Part shown: positions 1 to 8,672 of the stretch, in pieces | Numbering within the stretch: the first letter of the stretch is position 1 | How the letters are laid out: the number at the start of each line of letters is the position of its first letter | Source: Kiritimatiellia bacterium | Lineage (GTDB): Bacteria; Verrucomicrobiota; Kiritimatiellia; RFP12; UBA1067 | Reading direction: 5' to 3' | DNA: 19,588 bases | Assembly: GCA_017411125.1 (NCBI GenBank) | Contig: JAFPNP010000025.1 | Coordinates: 1 to 19,588 of the forward strand | Notes under the pieces: generated by a model | What the model saw: only the letters and a program-made list of their open reading frames with translations | What the model was told of the DNA's origin: nothing | Databases searched by the model: none | Translations under genes and position numbers: made by a program

Positions 1-941
1 CCGTTTTCAGGAAGCGCCATATCGCCGTCCATCTTGAACACCATCGTGCTCCTGTCGATGAATGCACTGCCGTTTCGCGAGAACGTCACCACCACGGACG
101 CTCCTTCCGGAATCTTGTACGTGCCGTCAGCTTCCGGTGCCACAGCTCTGCCATTTGCCTTGACCGAAACCAACGACATGAAATCGAAATGCTGCGGAAC
201 GGTCAGCACGCGATACGTCTCCGGCTCGGCCGTCTCGGCCGCAAGCCTGCCTATGTCGCTGCTGCCGATGAAACTGACGTGCGAGATTTCCGTCGAGCTG
301 GCGTCCGGGAACGCCACCTCCGCCCATTCGCCATATGTCGAAGCGAGAACCGCGCCGTCCGCCTCGTATTTCACCTGACGAGCTCCGTCGACCGTGCGCA
401 ACGAAATGCGAACGGACACGTCCTTGTCCGGATCCGGCACCTCGCCACTCAAGGCCACCCATGAATTGGTGCCGCCAGCTAAATCCTTGACCACGCCGTA
501 CCAACTGACTGATTCGCCAACCTCCACCACGGTTATACCGCCCTTGGCCATGTCAGACAACTCAACAAACTCGAGCGTCGGAGAAAACCTGGCCATAAAC
601 TCGACCGTCACCTCGCTCCCTTCGACAGAACGCGGCGACACGGGCGTGAACACGAGCGGAGTCTGCGGCATCGCGAACGCTTCGATCCACGACACGCCAT
701 TCGACCGGACAACGGAAGATTCCTCCGTCCCAGACCATGTTCCAATTCCCTGTGCAATGTAATCGGTACCGTCTGTCGGCCACATGGACGGCTGGTAATT
801 TGCAATGTCTGCGTCAAACCAGACGCTCGCGGACGCCGCCGCCATAGAAAATACCAATGCAGCAAAAGCGCCCCATTTCGCCGCCATGCGGCAAGGAAAC
901 CACGCAGGCGCCGCTCCGTCGAGTTCATTTCGTATGCTCAT
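1..941 (-). CDS. Exported protein of unknown function (N-terminal part, gene runs off left edge)
   Basis: An open frame of 313 codons without a stop reaches the left edge, so the C-terminus is missing. The ATG at 941 has a good ribosome binding site (AGAGGAG, about 6 nt upstream). Residues 1-24 form a long polar leader, followed by a hydrophobic stretch (about 24-36) and an Ala-Ser-Ala site at 36-38, which reads as a signal peptide. An internal Met19 would give a more ordinary signal peptide but has no ribosome binding site. The mature part starts SVWFDADI and is rich in beta-strand-like segments, Gly, Ser, Thr and acidic residues. That resembles the concanavalin/LamG-like surface proteins common in PVC bacteria, but I see no diagnostic motif. 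It has its own promoter and is separated from the tricorn-like gene by 78 bp. Export is likely; function is unknown. Confidence 0.75.
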   Translation of the reverse strand, partial: MSIRNELDGAAPAWFPCRMAAKWGAFAALVFSMAAASASVWFDADIANYQPSMWPTDGTDYIAQGIGTWSGTEESSVVRSNGVSWIEAFAMPQTPLVFTPVSPRSVEGSEVTVEFMARFSPTLEFVELSDMAKGGITVVEVGESVSWYGVVKDLAGGTNSWVALSGEVPDPDKDVSVRISLRTVDGARQVKYEADGAVLASTYGEWAEVAFPDASSTEISHVSFIGSSDIGRLAAETAEPETYRVLTVPQHFDFMSLVSVKANGRAVAPEADGTYKIPEGASVVVTFSRNGSAFIDRSTMVFKMDGDMALPEN

Positions 942-970
942 TGACATCTCCTCTTTCGTTGCGCACCTAC

Positions 971-976
971 ATTATA
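971..976 (-). promoter_or_regulatory. -10 box of promoter for the exported protein gene
   Basis: On the minus strand the sequence reads TATAAT, a perfect -10 hexamer, about 30 bp upstream of the ATG at 941. The predicted transcript would start near 964, giving a 5' leader of about 20 nt that holds the AGAGGAG ribosome binding site. No good -35 hexamer is seen at 16-18 bp; the nearest is TTGCAT at 19 bp. The promoter suggests that this last gene is transcribed separately from the operon upstream. Confidence 0.5.
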
Positions 977-1019
977 CACCAAACGCCCCGGTACGATGCA
1001 AGCGGAAAAACGGATCGCC

Positions 1020-4000
1020 TCAGCGGGCGTATTCCAGCTTGACCGGAGGATGTTCGCGCCGCCACCGCTCCACGTCCTCCTGAAGCGCCTTCACGGCCGC
1101 CTGGAGCTGCGGGTCCCGTCCGGCGTCCACGTCGGCCGGCGTAATATCCACCTCCACGTCCGGTTTCGCGCCGTTGTTCTCCATGTCGGTACCGTCCAGC
1201 AAAAACCAACCCTTCTGCGCGTCGCGGAACGTGCCCATATCCAGAAGGGCGCGATCAGTAGTCGCAATAACGCCTCCGCCCGTCTGCCGCCCGACAAGTC
1301 TCCCGCGCTTGAGCGTCTTGATGGCATGGGAGAATATCTCGCCATTGGAGAACGTCCCCTCGTCGCATAGCACTACTATGGGCTTAGACCAGACCGGACG
1401 CCCCCAGTACCCAAAAAGGTATGCCGGTTCGCCCAGACGCGTAACGGCACGGCTGTGGTCCGCGCCCACGAGTATCTGGAGCATCCTGTCTGCGGTAAAG
1501 CCGCCCGTGTTGCCGCGCACGTCCACCACAAGCCCGTCTTTGCCGTATCCCTCCGCGAACACGTCGTGCTGGAACGGCCAGAACGTACTCCAGTTCATCT
1601 TTGCGACGTGAAGGTAGCCGAACCTGCCATTGCTGAGTTCGTGGACGCGCCTGCGGCTGGCTTTTATCTCCGCGTCACGCACCAGTCTGCGCGCGTTGGC
1701 GAACGTGCACGTCTTGATGCGGGACACCACGTTCGAACCGCCGTTCCGCCGATGCCCCAGCAACACGCTGCGCCCCTCGGCGCCGTTCAGCAGAAGAGCG
1801 GGGTCTTCATTGCCGGAAACAGGCTTGCCGTCCACCGAAACGATCATGTCGCCAGCGGCGATGCCAACGCCCGGACGGTCCGCGGGGCCGTCCGGGATGA
1901 CGTCGCGGACGACCCATCCGCCCTTCCCTGCGGCAAGATGCAATCCCGTGTGGGCCGTGGTCTCCATCCATCCCGAACGCACCTCCCGGCGTCCCCACTC
2001 CTTGCGGCTGTTCGCGCTGGAGTAGAAGCCAAGATGCGATGCGTCCGTCTCGGCCAGCATCATGTATATCACACGCTTGAACACGGACATGCTCGTCGCG
2101 TTCCTCGCCGGTTCGAGATAGCGGCCGCGAACGGCCTTCCAGTCCATGCCATGCACTTCCGGGTCGTAGAATCTGTCGCGGATTCGCGCCCATGCCGTCC
2201 TGAACGCAAGTTCCCTGTAGTCCGCCATGTCGGTCGTCTGGTATGCGTCGAACTTGAGTTTGGTGCCGCCGTGGGCCGGCAGGTTGTCTACCATCCAAAG
2301 AATGCGGTCGCCGCCGTCCTTCGCCTTGATCCATGCGCAGGGGAGGCCTGTCTCGCTGAACATCTGCCTGCCGGACATCCTGTCGGGAATATGCACGGTG
2401 TCGGTATGGCTGGACGCGGTGCGGTACGCCAGCGTACGCGAATCGTGCTTGAAAAACGGCCAGCGCGCGCGGATCGACGTCCGATGCACGCGCTCGGAAA
2501 GGTCTGTCCAGTCGATGACGCACTTCCCCGCCTTCGACGCGAGACGTTCGCCCGGAATCTCGAGTTTCGAGTAGCGGTTTGTGTCGGACGCCGCCTTTGA
2601 AATCGTCTTGCGCGACTCGTCGAGATCGCGGAACGCATTCTCGGCATCCTCGACGGACTTGTCGAGGTATACGTAGCAAAGATGGAAGTTGTCGTTCAAG
2701 TCTGGCCGCGCCGCGACATAGGCGACAACGCGCCCGTCGGGGCTCCATGCCGGCTCGCCGTCGCACTTGAAAGAACGCGAAAGATTGTACGGTTCGCGCG
2801 AACCGTCGGTCGAGACGATGAAAACCTCGCCGTTCGAATAGTCGTCGTAAAGCTCGGCGGCAACCCACTTCCCGTCCGGGCTCCATGCGTACGGGCCGCC
2901 GGCTGCGGCTTCCGGTCCGCGTGAAACGACTACGCCGTTCGTATCCGCGAAGGTGAACACGCCCGAATCGTTCTGCCACGCAAGCAACCGCCCGTCCGGG
3001 CTGATCGACAGCCGCCACCGCCTCTCGTCGTCCGAAACAATCGTCCTCTTGCGGAAAGACGTGTTCTCCCACCAAGGCTTGCATGGATCCGCCGGTTCGG
3101 CCTTTATCACGGACGACCCGTCGCCGCGGTCGCTCACGTAGTACAGCGCCTTGCCGTCGCGCGAAAACGCGCACGAGCGCTCGTGCGTGATGGTGTCGCC
3201 GTGCACGAGCCTGGGTTCGCGCACTACGGAATCCATGACGAACAGGTCGCCGCCTGCCGTGAAAGCGATCTGGCGGCCGTCGTCGCAGAACGACAGTCCC
3301 CCGTCCTCGTCGTTGTTCCAGCACGAAGTGTAGCTGCGGCGGCGGGTCTTCGGGGCGTCTGCGGAGCCAGGAGCGGGATGGAGGATTATCCGCTGCGGCT
3401 TGGCGTCCTTGGCGGTCGGATCCATGCGCCAGAAGTCGAACGCCTGGCGGAACACGAGCGTGCGCCCGTCCGCGCTAAGGCTTGGCTGGAACACGTGCTG
3501 GTCGGCGAAGAAGGTCAGCTGCCGCGCCTTGCCAGACTTGAAATCGTGCCTCCACACGTTGCGGACGCCGTTGGTAGCGTCGAGATAGTAGAAACCGGAG
3601 CCGTCAGGCATCCACCTCGGGCTGCGGCAATCCGTTGCACGCACGACCACCGGCTTGAACTCGCGCGTCTTGAATTTGAAAAGCCATATCTGCCCGGCCT
3701 CCGACGTGGTGGAATGCGGACGCTTGCGGTACGCGTCGTCGCCGCGCCATACGAACAGCAGCGACGAACCGTCCGGGCTGGGGTCTGGATCGAGAGCCGG
3801 CGCGTCGAACGCCATATCCTCCGCGAGGTCGGAAGCCGTGTGGACAAGCACGACGCGCCCTCGGTTCAGCGGCCCGGACGTATCGCGGTCGGCAAGGCAC
3901 ACGAGACGCTCCCCGTCCGGATGCCAGGCGCGCGGGATGCATTGCTCCGTATTGCGCGTGGCCCTCGTCGTGCGTCCGGTGGCAATGTCCATCACGAATG

Positions 4001-4283
4001 CCTTGCTGCCCCCGTCGCGGTTCGACATGAACGCCACGCGGCGTCCGTCCGGACTGAGCACCGGCCATCCGTCCCAGAAAGTATCGTTGCCGAGGCGGCG
4101 GGCCGTGCCGCCGGCAGTGTCCGCCATCCATATTCCATCATTCCATTCGAACACGAACGCGCGCCCGTCGCCTGAAACGCTTGGATTGGAACCCAGATAT
4201 ATGCGTGACCAATCCTCGCCCGCCACGGAGCAGACGCACAAGGCGGCGACAGAAACCGCGCCGAATATGTTTTTCATGTCCAT
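1020..4283 (-). CDS. Exported tricorn-like protease (TolB-like propellers, PDZ, peptidase S41)
   Basis: The 1087-residue product has the full tricorn layout and length. After a signal peptide (about 1-22, ending V-A-G before EDW) come many SPDG-type beta-propeller repeats in two sets (about 25-330 and 330-680), a linker and helical segment, a PDZ domain (about 775-845) and an S41 catalytic core with VVDVRGNTGG near 920. Ser749-His750, Ser979 (in TFSNGE) and Glu1035 (in MENNG) fall where the Ser745-His746, Ser965 and Glu1023 catalytic residues of Thermoplasma tricorn lie, so the enzyme is probably active. The C-terminal stretch with GRDPQLQAAV is also typical of the family. Tricorn-type proteases degrade peptides; with a signal peptide this one should act in the periplasm. 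The ATG at 4283 is preceded by AAAGGAA; Met3 would be too far from it. It lies 47 bp after the thioredoxin-fold gene with no terminator between them, so co-transcription is likely. Confidence 0.93.
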   Translation of the reverse strand: MDMKNIFGAVSVAALCVCSVAGEDWSRIYLGSNPSVSGDGRAFVFEWNDGIWMADTAGGTARRLGNDTFWDGWPVLSPDGRRVAFMSNRDGGSKAFVMDIATGRTTRATRNTEQCIPRAWHPDGERLVCLADRDTSGPLNRGRVVLVHTASDLAEDMAFDAPALDPDPSPDGSSLLFVWRGDDAYRKRPHSTTSEAGQIWLFKFKTREFKPVVVRATDCRSPRWMPDGSGFYYLDATNGVRNVWRHDFKSGKARQLTFFADQHVFQPSLSADGRTLVFRQAFDFWRMDPTAKDAKPQRIILHPAPGSADAPKTRRRSYTSCWNNDEDGGLSFCDDGRQIAFTAGGDLFVMDSVVREPRLVHGDTITHERSCAFSRDGKALYYVSDRGDGSSVIKAEPADPCKPWWENTSFRKRTIVSDDERRWRLSISPDGRLLAWQNDSGVFTFADTNGVVVSRGPEAAAGGPYAWSPDGKWVAAELYDDYSNGEVFIVSTDGSREPYNLSRSFKCDGEPAWSPDGRVVAYVAARPDLNDNFHLCYVYLDKSVEDAENAFRDLDESRKTISKAASDTNRYSKLEIPGERLASKAGKCVIDWTDLSERVHRTSIRARWPFFKHDSRTLAYRTASSHTDTVHIPDRMSGRQMFSETGLPCAWIKAKDGGDRILWMVDNLPAHGGTKLKFDAYQTTDMADYRELAFRTAWARIRDRFYDPEVHGMDWKAVRGRYLEPARNATSMSVFKRVIYMMLAETDASHLGFYSSANSRKEWGRREVRSGWMETTAHTGLHLAAGKGGWVVRDVIPDGPADRPGVGIAAGDMIVSVDGKPVSGNEDPALLLNGAEGRSVLLGHRRNGGSNVVSRIKTCTFANARRLVRDAEIKASRRRVHELSNGRFGYLHVAKMNWSTFWPFQHDVFAEGYGKDGLVVDVRGNTGGFTADRMLQILVGADHSRAVTRLGEPAYLFGYWGRPVWSKPIVVLCDEGTFSNGEIFSHAIKTLKRGRLVGRQTGGGVIATTDRALLDMGTFRDAQKGWFLLDGTDMENNGAKPDVEVDITPADVDAGRDPQLQAAVKALQEDVERWRREHPPVKLEYAR

Positions 4284-4330
4284 TTCAATTTATTCCTTTC
4301 ACGTCGTCAAATTGTTTCGGCCCGCATCCC

Positions 4331-7048
4331 CTACTTGGAGGACGATTCAAGAACCCTGCAACGGTATCCTGAAAAGGCCGTGTTCCTGAAAACCTTCCAC
4401 ACCGGCAGCACGCTGCCGTCCGGCTGAACGCGGTCCCGCATTCTGGATACGGAAAGCATCTCGTCGATGCCGCGCTCCCAAACGAGCTTGCCGTCTATTG
4501 CTATCTTGAGTCTGCCACCGGTCGCGGACAACTTGAAGCCGTGCGAATCCCTGCTTTCCAGATCGCCCTTCGCCACCTCTATTTCGGGAAAGCGTCCGAT
4601 CTCAATGGACGTCTTGTCGGCATCGCCTCTGCCGCCTTCGTTGTCGATGAACGTTTCGATCGCGTAGTGGTCGCCCTTCTCGTCGCGGCTGAAGGCGATG
4701 TAAGGAAACGCCCAGGAACTATTCTCCACGCACAGGCCGGAGTATACGCGCCCGAAGCCCCAGCCGATGTTCCACTTCTTCTGCTTGGGGTCTTTCCGCT
4801 CGAAATGCACCGTGGCCTCGTACTCCGCTCCGATGCCGGGCAGCGCCGTGGTCAGGCGGTAGTAGCCTTTCCTCCCGCGCCCGGAATTGATCCGCGCCTT
4901 TCCGTCCGGTCCGGTGGTAGTCATGTCCCACCAGTGATTTGCTTCGCCGCCGGACTTCGTGGGCATTATGTCGATCCAGCCGCCGGCCTTTTTCTGCACG
5001 GCAAGACGCAGCGCGAAGTAGCGATTTGCGGACAGATACTTCTCTTCCTCCCTCGGTCTTTTGACGTTCTGCAAGTCGCCGTATATCTTGAACGCCTCCT
5101 CGATGCGCCCGTCCGCGGCCGCCTCCTCGGCGCGAAGGAAATCCTCCGCGCGCGAACTGTAGAGAAGCGTCTCGAACATATACCGCAGAAAAGTACCCTC
5201 ATTGGCCGGAGAATACGTCTCCTTGAGCCAATAGGCGTCGTCGTAGCCGCAAAGCGGTCCCTTTATCGACTTCCACCAGCGCCGCGCAGCCTGCCAGTCG
5301 CGCCGTTGGAGCGCAAGGCCGAGACCCATGGCGCGAAACACGTCGGCAGACGGCATGAACCGCGTCTCCGGCGCGGCGGCGTAAGCCTCGAACATGCCGT
5401 AGAGCGCGGCTGCCACGTCGTCCGTCACCACCTTGTTGAATGCGTCCTTCTGCCTTCTGCCCTCCATCTCGGCTGTCAGCAGCTTCTCAAGCGCCGATGC
5501 GGCCGCGCGGTACGAGAACGTGGAACGCACGTCCGCGTTCGTCGCGCAATCCATCAGGACGTCCATGAGGAACCTCCTCGATCCGCACCATCTGGACGTC
5601 TGGAAATGCAGGAATCTCTCGATCCTCTCCGCGCTCCTGTCCAGCGAATTGGAAACGGCCACGCTGCACCATGAAAGCGGACTTCCCGCCGTGCCGCACG
5701 AACGCCCGGCGAGGCTGGAGAGCGTCATCGCCGCCCGGGCGTCTCCCGGACGAAGCTTCACGGCGGCCAGCAGGTTGGACTCGGCCATGCGGTTGTATTT
5801 GCTCCAGCCGTCCCATCCCTCTTCCGTCACCGAACTCGCCCAACCAGTACCGCGCGCATCGTATGCCTTGTCCATGAACGCCACGGCGTCCTGGCACAGC
5901 GTCAGGTATTCGTCGCCGAACGACTTCTCGACGACGTCTGGCAGCGCCACGATCTCGGCAAAGCGCTCGAGTATGCGCCTGTCCGCCGCCTTGTAGACGT
6001 CTTTGACCTGTTCGAAAGACCGGCTCATTTCCGACACGGCATCCTGCAGCGGCTTCTTGGGCTCGCTTTTCTTTCGCTCGATGTGATAGCGGGCGGATTT
6101 CACCGCAAACGAACGAAGAATGAATCCCAGCACTTTCTCGCGGGAGAAATCGTGGCTGGCGGCGGCGGCCCTGAATATCGCCGCGCCCTGCCAGTAGCGG
6201 TCGTCGCCCGTAAGCCCGATGTAGTGGACTGCCGCCACGGCCGCGTCGCGGCATTTAGCTCTCCAAAGCTCGTGCGCAGCGCGCTTCTCCGCGCCTGTGG
6301 GAAACTCGTTCCGTCCTGTGGCGAGATACCTTGCCAAAGCGCGGCGCACGAAGCGGACCTTTTCCGAATCCTTCGCGGACATCCCCTTCGGCGGCGCGAA
6401 CGTGTCCACGACATGCTTCTCGTAGAACGGAAGCGCCACGTTCGCCCAGTAGTCCGTCTCGAACTTCGCGTCCTCCCGGCTCGGCAGGACAAGCCTGGGG
6501 CGCTTCTCTTCACGCGGCATCTCCTCGGCGGCAACGCGCCTCCTTCGCGCGCCATCGCCTGCGGCCAACGGATTGAAGATTTTTCCAGCCAGCGCTTTGA
6601 GCGGCTTGAGCCTTGCCTCGCTCCTGAACGTTTCGATCCACTCCTTCGCGCCACACGGCTTGAATCCCGACTCGTGCAGAACCTTCTCTTCGGCGTTGAG
6701 CAGCAGGACGGTGGGGAATCCCATCACGCCGAATTTCTGCATGAGCTCGCTGTTGCGCCGCTTCTGCTTCTCGGGCAGATCCTCGTCCTTCGGGAAGTCG
6801 AGGACTACGAGTTCGTATTCATTCGTCGCGACGTCGAGGAACTCCGGCTGGGAGAGCACGTTCTTCTCCAGCATCGCGCAATACGGACACCAATCGCTTC
6901 CGGTAAACAGCACGAACATCGGACGCCCGCTCTTCCTCGCCCTCGCACGCGCCGCGTCATAGTCGGCGTCGAAGCCGGCAAGCGCAAAGCCCGTCGCCGC
7001 CGTCGCGCAGCACGCAGCCGCCATAACGAATCTACCTAGCATGGTCAT
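4331..7048 (-). CDS. Large exported thioredoxin-fold protein
   Basis: The 905-residue product begins with a signal peptide (about 1-24, FALAG) and a thioredoxin-like domain (about 25-145, Thioredoxin_7-like). This domain carries the redox motif WCPYC (Cys54, Cys57) and the cis-proline loop GFPTV (Pro112). The rest is about 600 residues of mostly helical, repeat-like sequence that I do not recognise. A C-terminal beta-rich segment (about 690-900) with WGFGRVYSG and KIAIDGKLVWERG looks like a concanavalin/LamG-type fold. Two extra cysteines (13, 14) lie in the signal region. The likely role is periplasmic disulfide chemistry or folding; the long extension may bind a polymer or partner. The ATG at 7048 overlaps the end of nadB by 17 bp, and its GGAG site lies inside nadB, so translation is probably coupled. 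The thioredoxin assignment is firm; substrate and partner are unknown. Confidence 0.85.
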   Translation of the reverse strand: MTMLGRFVMAAACCATAATGFALAGFDADYDAARARARKSGRPMFVLFTGSDWCPYCAMLEKNVLSQPEFLDVATNEYELVVLDFPKDEDLPEKQKRRNSELMQKFGVMGFPTVLLLNAEEKVLHESGFKPCGAKEWIETFRSEARLKPLKALAGKIFNPLAAGDGARRRRVAAEEMPREEKRPRLVLPSREDAKFETDYWANVALPFYEKHVVDTFAPPKGMSAKDSEKVRFVRRALARYLATGRNEFPTGAEKRAAHELWRAKCRDAAVAAVHYIGLTGDDRYWQGAAIFRAAAASHDFSREKVLGFILRSFAVKSARYHIERKKSEPKKPLQDAVSEMSRSFEQVKDVYKAADRRILERFAEIVALPDVVEKSFGDEYLTLCQDAVAFMDKAYDARGTGWASSVTEEGWDGWSKYNRMAESNLLAAVKLRPGDARAAMTLSSLAGRSCGTAGSPLSWCSVAVSNSLDRSAERIERFLHFQTSRWCGSRRFLMDVLMDCATNADVRSTFSYRAAASALEKLLTAEMEGRRQKDAFNKVVTDDVAAALYGMFEAYAAAPETRFMPSADVFRAMGLGLALQRRDWQAARRWWKSIKGPLCGYDDAYWLKETYSPANEGTFLRYMFETLLYSSRAEDFLRAEEAAADGRIEEAFKIYGDLQNVKRPREEEKYLSANRYFALRLAVQKKAGGWIDIMPTKSGGEANHWWDMTTTGPDGKARINSGRGRKGYYRLTTALPGIGAEYEATVHFERKDPKQKKWNIGWGFGRVYSGLCVENSSWAFPYIAFSRDEKGDHYAIETFIDNEGGRGDADKTSIEIGRFPEIEVAKGDLESRDSHGFKLSATGGRLKIAIDGKLVWERGIDEMLSVSRMRDRVQPDGSVLPVWKVFRNTAFSGYRCRVLESSSK

Positions 7049-8672
7049 CTTGGTTTTTCTCCTTGGCCGCAGACGGAGCCGGCTTCACGGGAAAGCCCGG
7101 AAGCACGGTCGAATGCGCGTGTTTCGCTTTTTGCGGATAGTCTAGCGTGTAGTGAAGCCCGCGAGACTCGTGCCGTTTCTGGGCGCTGCGGATGATAAGC
7201 TCGGCGCACGCGGCAAGATTGCGCAGCTCCAAAGTGTCAGGCGTCACAAGATAATCAAAGTAGTATTCGCGAATCTCCTTGCGGAGCGTCTGTATGCGGT
7301 GGCGCGCGCGCGCCAGGCGCTTGTTCGTGCGCACGATGCCGACGTAGTCCCACATCAGGCGGCGGATCTCGTCCCACATGTGCGAGACCAGCACCGCCTC
7401 GTCCGGCGCCACGGCGCGGCCGATGCGCCATGCCGGAATGGCAATGTCCTTCACGCCTTTTTCCGGGTGCGCTGTCAAACGTCGCGCAGTAAGGCGGGCG
7501 GTGACGAGCGCCTCCAGCAAGGAGTTGGACGCAAGGCGGTTCGCGCCGTGCAGCCCGGTGCAGGCCGTCTCGCCGACGGCGGACAGCCCGGCGACGGACG
7601 TGCGCCCGTCCACCGTGGCCTGCACTCCGCCGCAGCAGTAGTGCGCGGCGGGCACGATCGGAATCAAATTCTTCGACATGTCGATTCCGAACTCCAGACA
7701 TTTGCCAAAGATATTTGGGAAGCGCTTCTGCAGGAACGCCCTTCCCTTGCGGCGTATGTCCAGGCAGCAGTACGGGGCGCCCGTGCGTTTCATCTCGCTG
7801 TCGATTGCGCGGGCAACGATGTCGCGCGGAGCCAGAGAGCCGCGCGCGTCGTAGTTCTGCATGAACGCCTTGCCGTGCATGTCCACGAGCACCGCTCCCT
7901 CCCCGCGCACCGCCTCGCTGATAAGAAACCGCTTGGCTTTGGGATGGTAGAGGCACGTCGGATGGAACTGGATGAACTCCATGTTCTCGACCTTGGCGCC
8001 GGCGCGCCATGCGAGCGCGATGCCGTCGCCGGTCGCAACGTCGGGATTGCAAGTGTAGAGATACACCTTCCCGCAGCCCCCGGTCGCGAGGACGGTGTTC
8101 GGCGAACGGACGGCGTATATCTCGTCGGTCGCCTTGTCCAGGACGTATGCGCCCACGCATCGGTTGGGCCCCTTCAGCCCCAGTCTCTTCGTCGTGACGA
8201 GGTCTATCACGACCGTGTTTTCGCGCACGTCGATTTCCGGGTGGCGCCTCAGCGTGCGAATCATGGCGGCCTCGCACTTCTGCCCGGTGATGTCGCCAGC
8301 GTGGAAAATGCGGCGCATGGAATGCCCGCCCTCGCGTCCGAGATCCCACGAGCCGTCTTCCTTCTTCGCGAAACGCACGCCGCAGTCGATCAGATCGCGT
8401 ATGCCCGCCGGCGCCTCGGAAACGATCCGGCGCACGACGTCCTCGTCGCAAAGGCCCGCGCCGGCGATCTGCGTGTCGCGCACGTGCTCCTCGAATGAAT
8501 CCGACGGATCCGCCACGCAGCATATGCCCCCCTGCGCGAAGTTGGTGTTGCAGTCCTCCAGCCGCTGCTTCGTTACGAGCACGGTACGCCCCGCCGGCGC
8601 GAGATGAAGGGCGCACATCAGCCCGCCCATCCCGGAGCCGACGACGAAATATTCACAGTCAATTACTCTCAT
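7032..8672 (-). CDS. nadB: L-aspartate oxidase
   Basis: The 546-residue product matches L-aspartate oxidase along its whole length (family about 530-550). NadB oxidises L-aspartate to iminoaspartate, the first step of NAD synthesis through quinolinate, in the cytoplasm. Visible marks are the FAD dinucleotide motif G12-S-G-M-G-G17, NTNFAQGGI, the GGCGKVY segment, FIQFHPT with the substrate-contacting His, the EAVRGEGA Arg, HYCCGGV, and GLHGANRLASNSLLE with the second substrate Arg. The C-terminal helical domain is complete. The start at 8672 overlaps the preceding ferredoxin gene by 4 bp (ATGA type). nadA and nadC are not in the window. In E. coli NadB passes electrons to oxygen or fumarate; here it lies directly downstream of a ferredoxin/quinol redox module, which may be relevant to its reoxidation (inference). 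Confidence 0.96.
   Translation of the reverse strand: MRVIDCEYFVVGSGMGGLMCALHLAPAGRTVLVTKQRLEDCNTNFAQGGICCVADPSDSFEEHVRDTQIAGAGLCDEDVVRRIVSEAPAGIRDLIDCGVRFAKKEDGSWDLGREGGHSMRRIFHAGDITGQKCEAAMIRTLRRHPEIDVRENTVVIDLVTTKRLGLKGPNRCVGAYVLDKATDEIYAVRSPNTVLATGGCGKVYLYTCNPDVATGDGIALAWRAGAKVENMEFIQFHPTCLYHPKAKRFLISEAVRGEGAVLVDMHGKAFMQNYDARGSLAPRDIVARAIDSEMKRTGAPYCCLDIRRKGRAFLQKRFPNIFGKCLEFGIDMSKNLIPIVPAAHYCCGGVQATVDGRTSVAGLSAVGETACTGLHGANRLASNSLLEALVTARLTARRLTAHPEKGVKDIAIPAWRIGRAVAPDEAVLVSHMWDEIRRLMWDYVGIVRTNKRLARARHRIQTLRKEIREYYFDYLVTPDTLELRNLAACAELIIRSAQKRHESRGLHYTLDYPQKAKHAHSTVLPGFPVKPAPSAAKEKNQDDHAR

Noticed and set aside
1455..2600. Long plus-strand open frame of 381 codons opposite the tricorn-like gene
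   Set aside because: It lies fully antisense to a clearly homologous gene, is rich in Arg, His and Ala as expected for a mirror frame in GC-rich DNA, and shows no motif.
4226..4283. Lipobox in the tricorn-like signal peptide (cysteines at 16 and 18)
   Set aside because: The residues before each cysteine do not fit a lipobox, and a normal signal peptidase I site (V-A-G) follows.
7152..8498. Plus-strand open frame of 448 codons opposite nadB
   Set aside because: Mirror frame of a firmly identified gene, with composition typical of a shadow.
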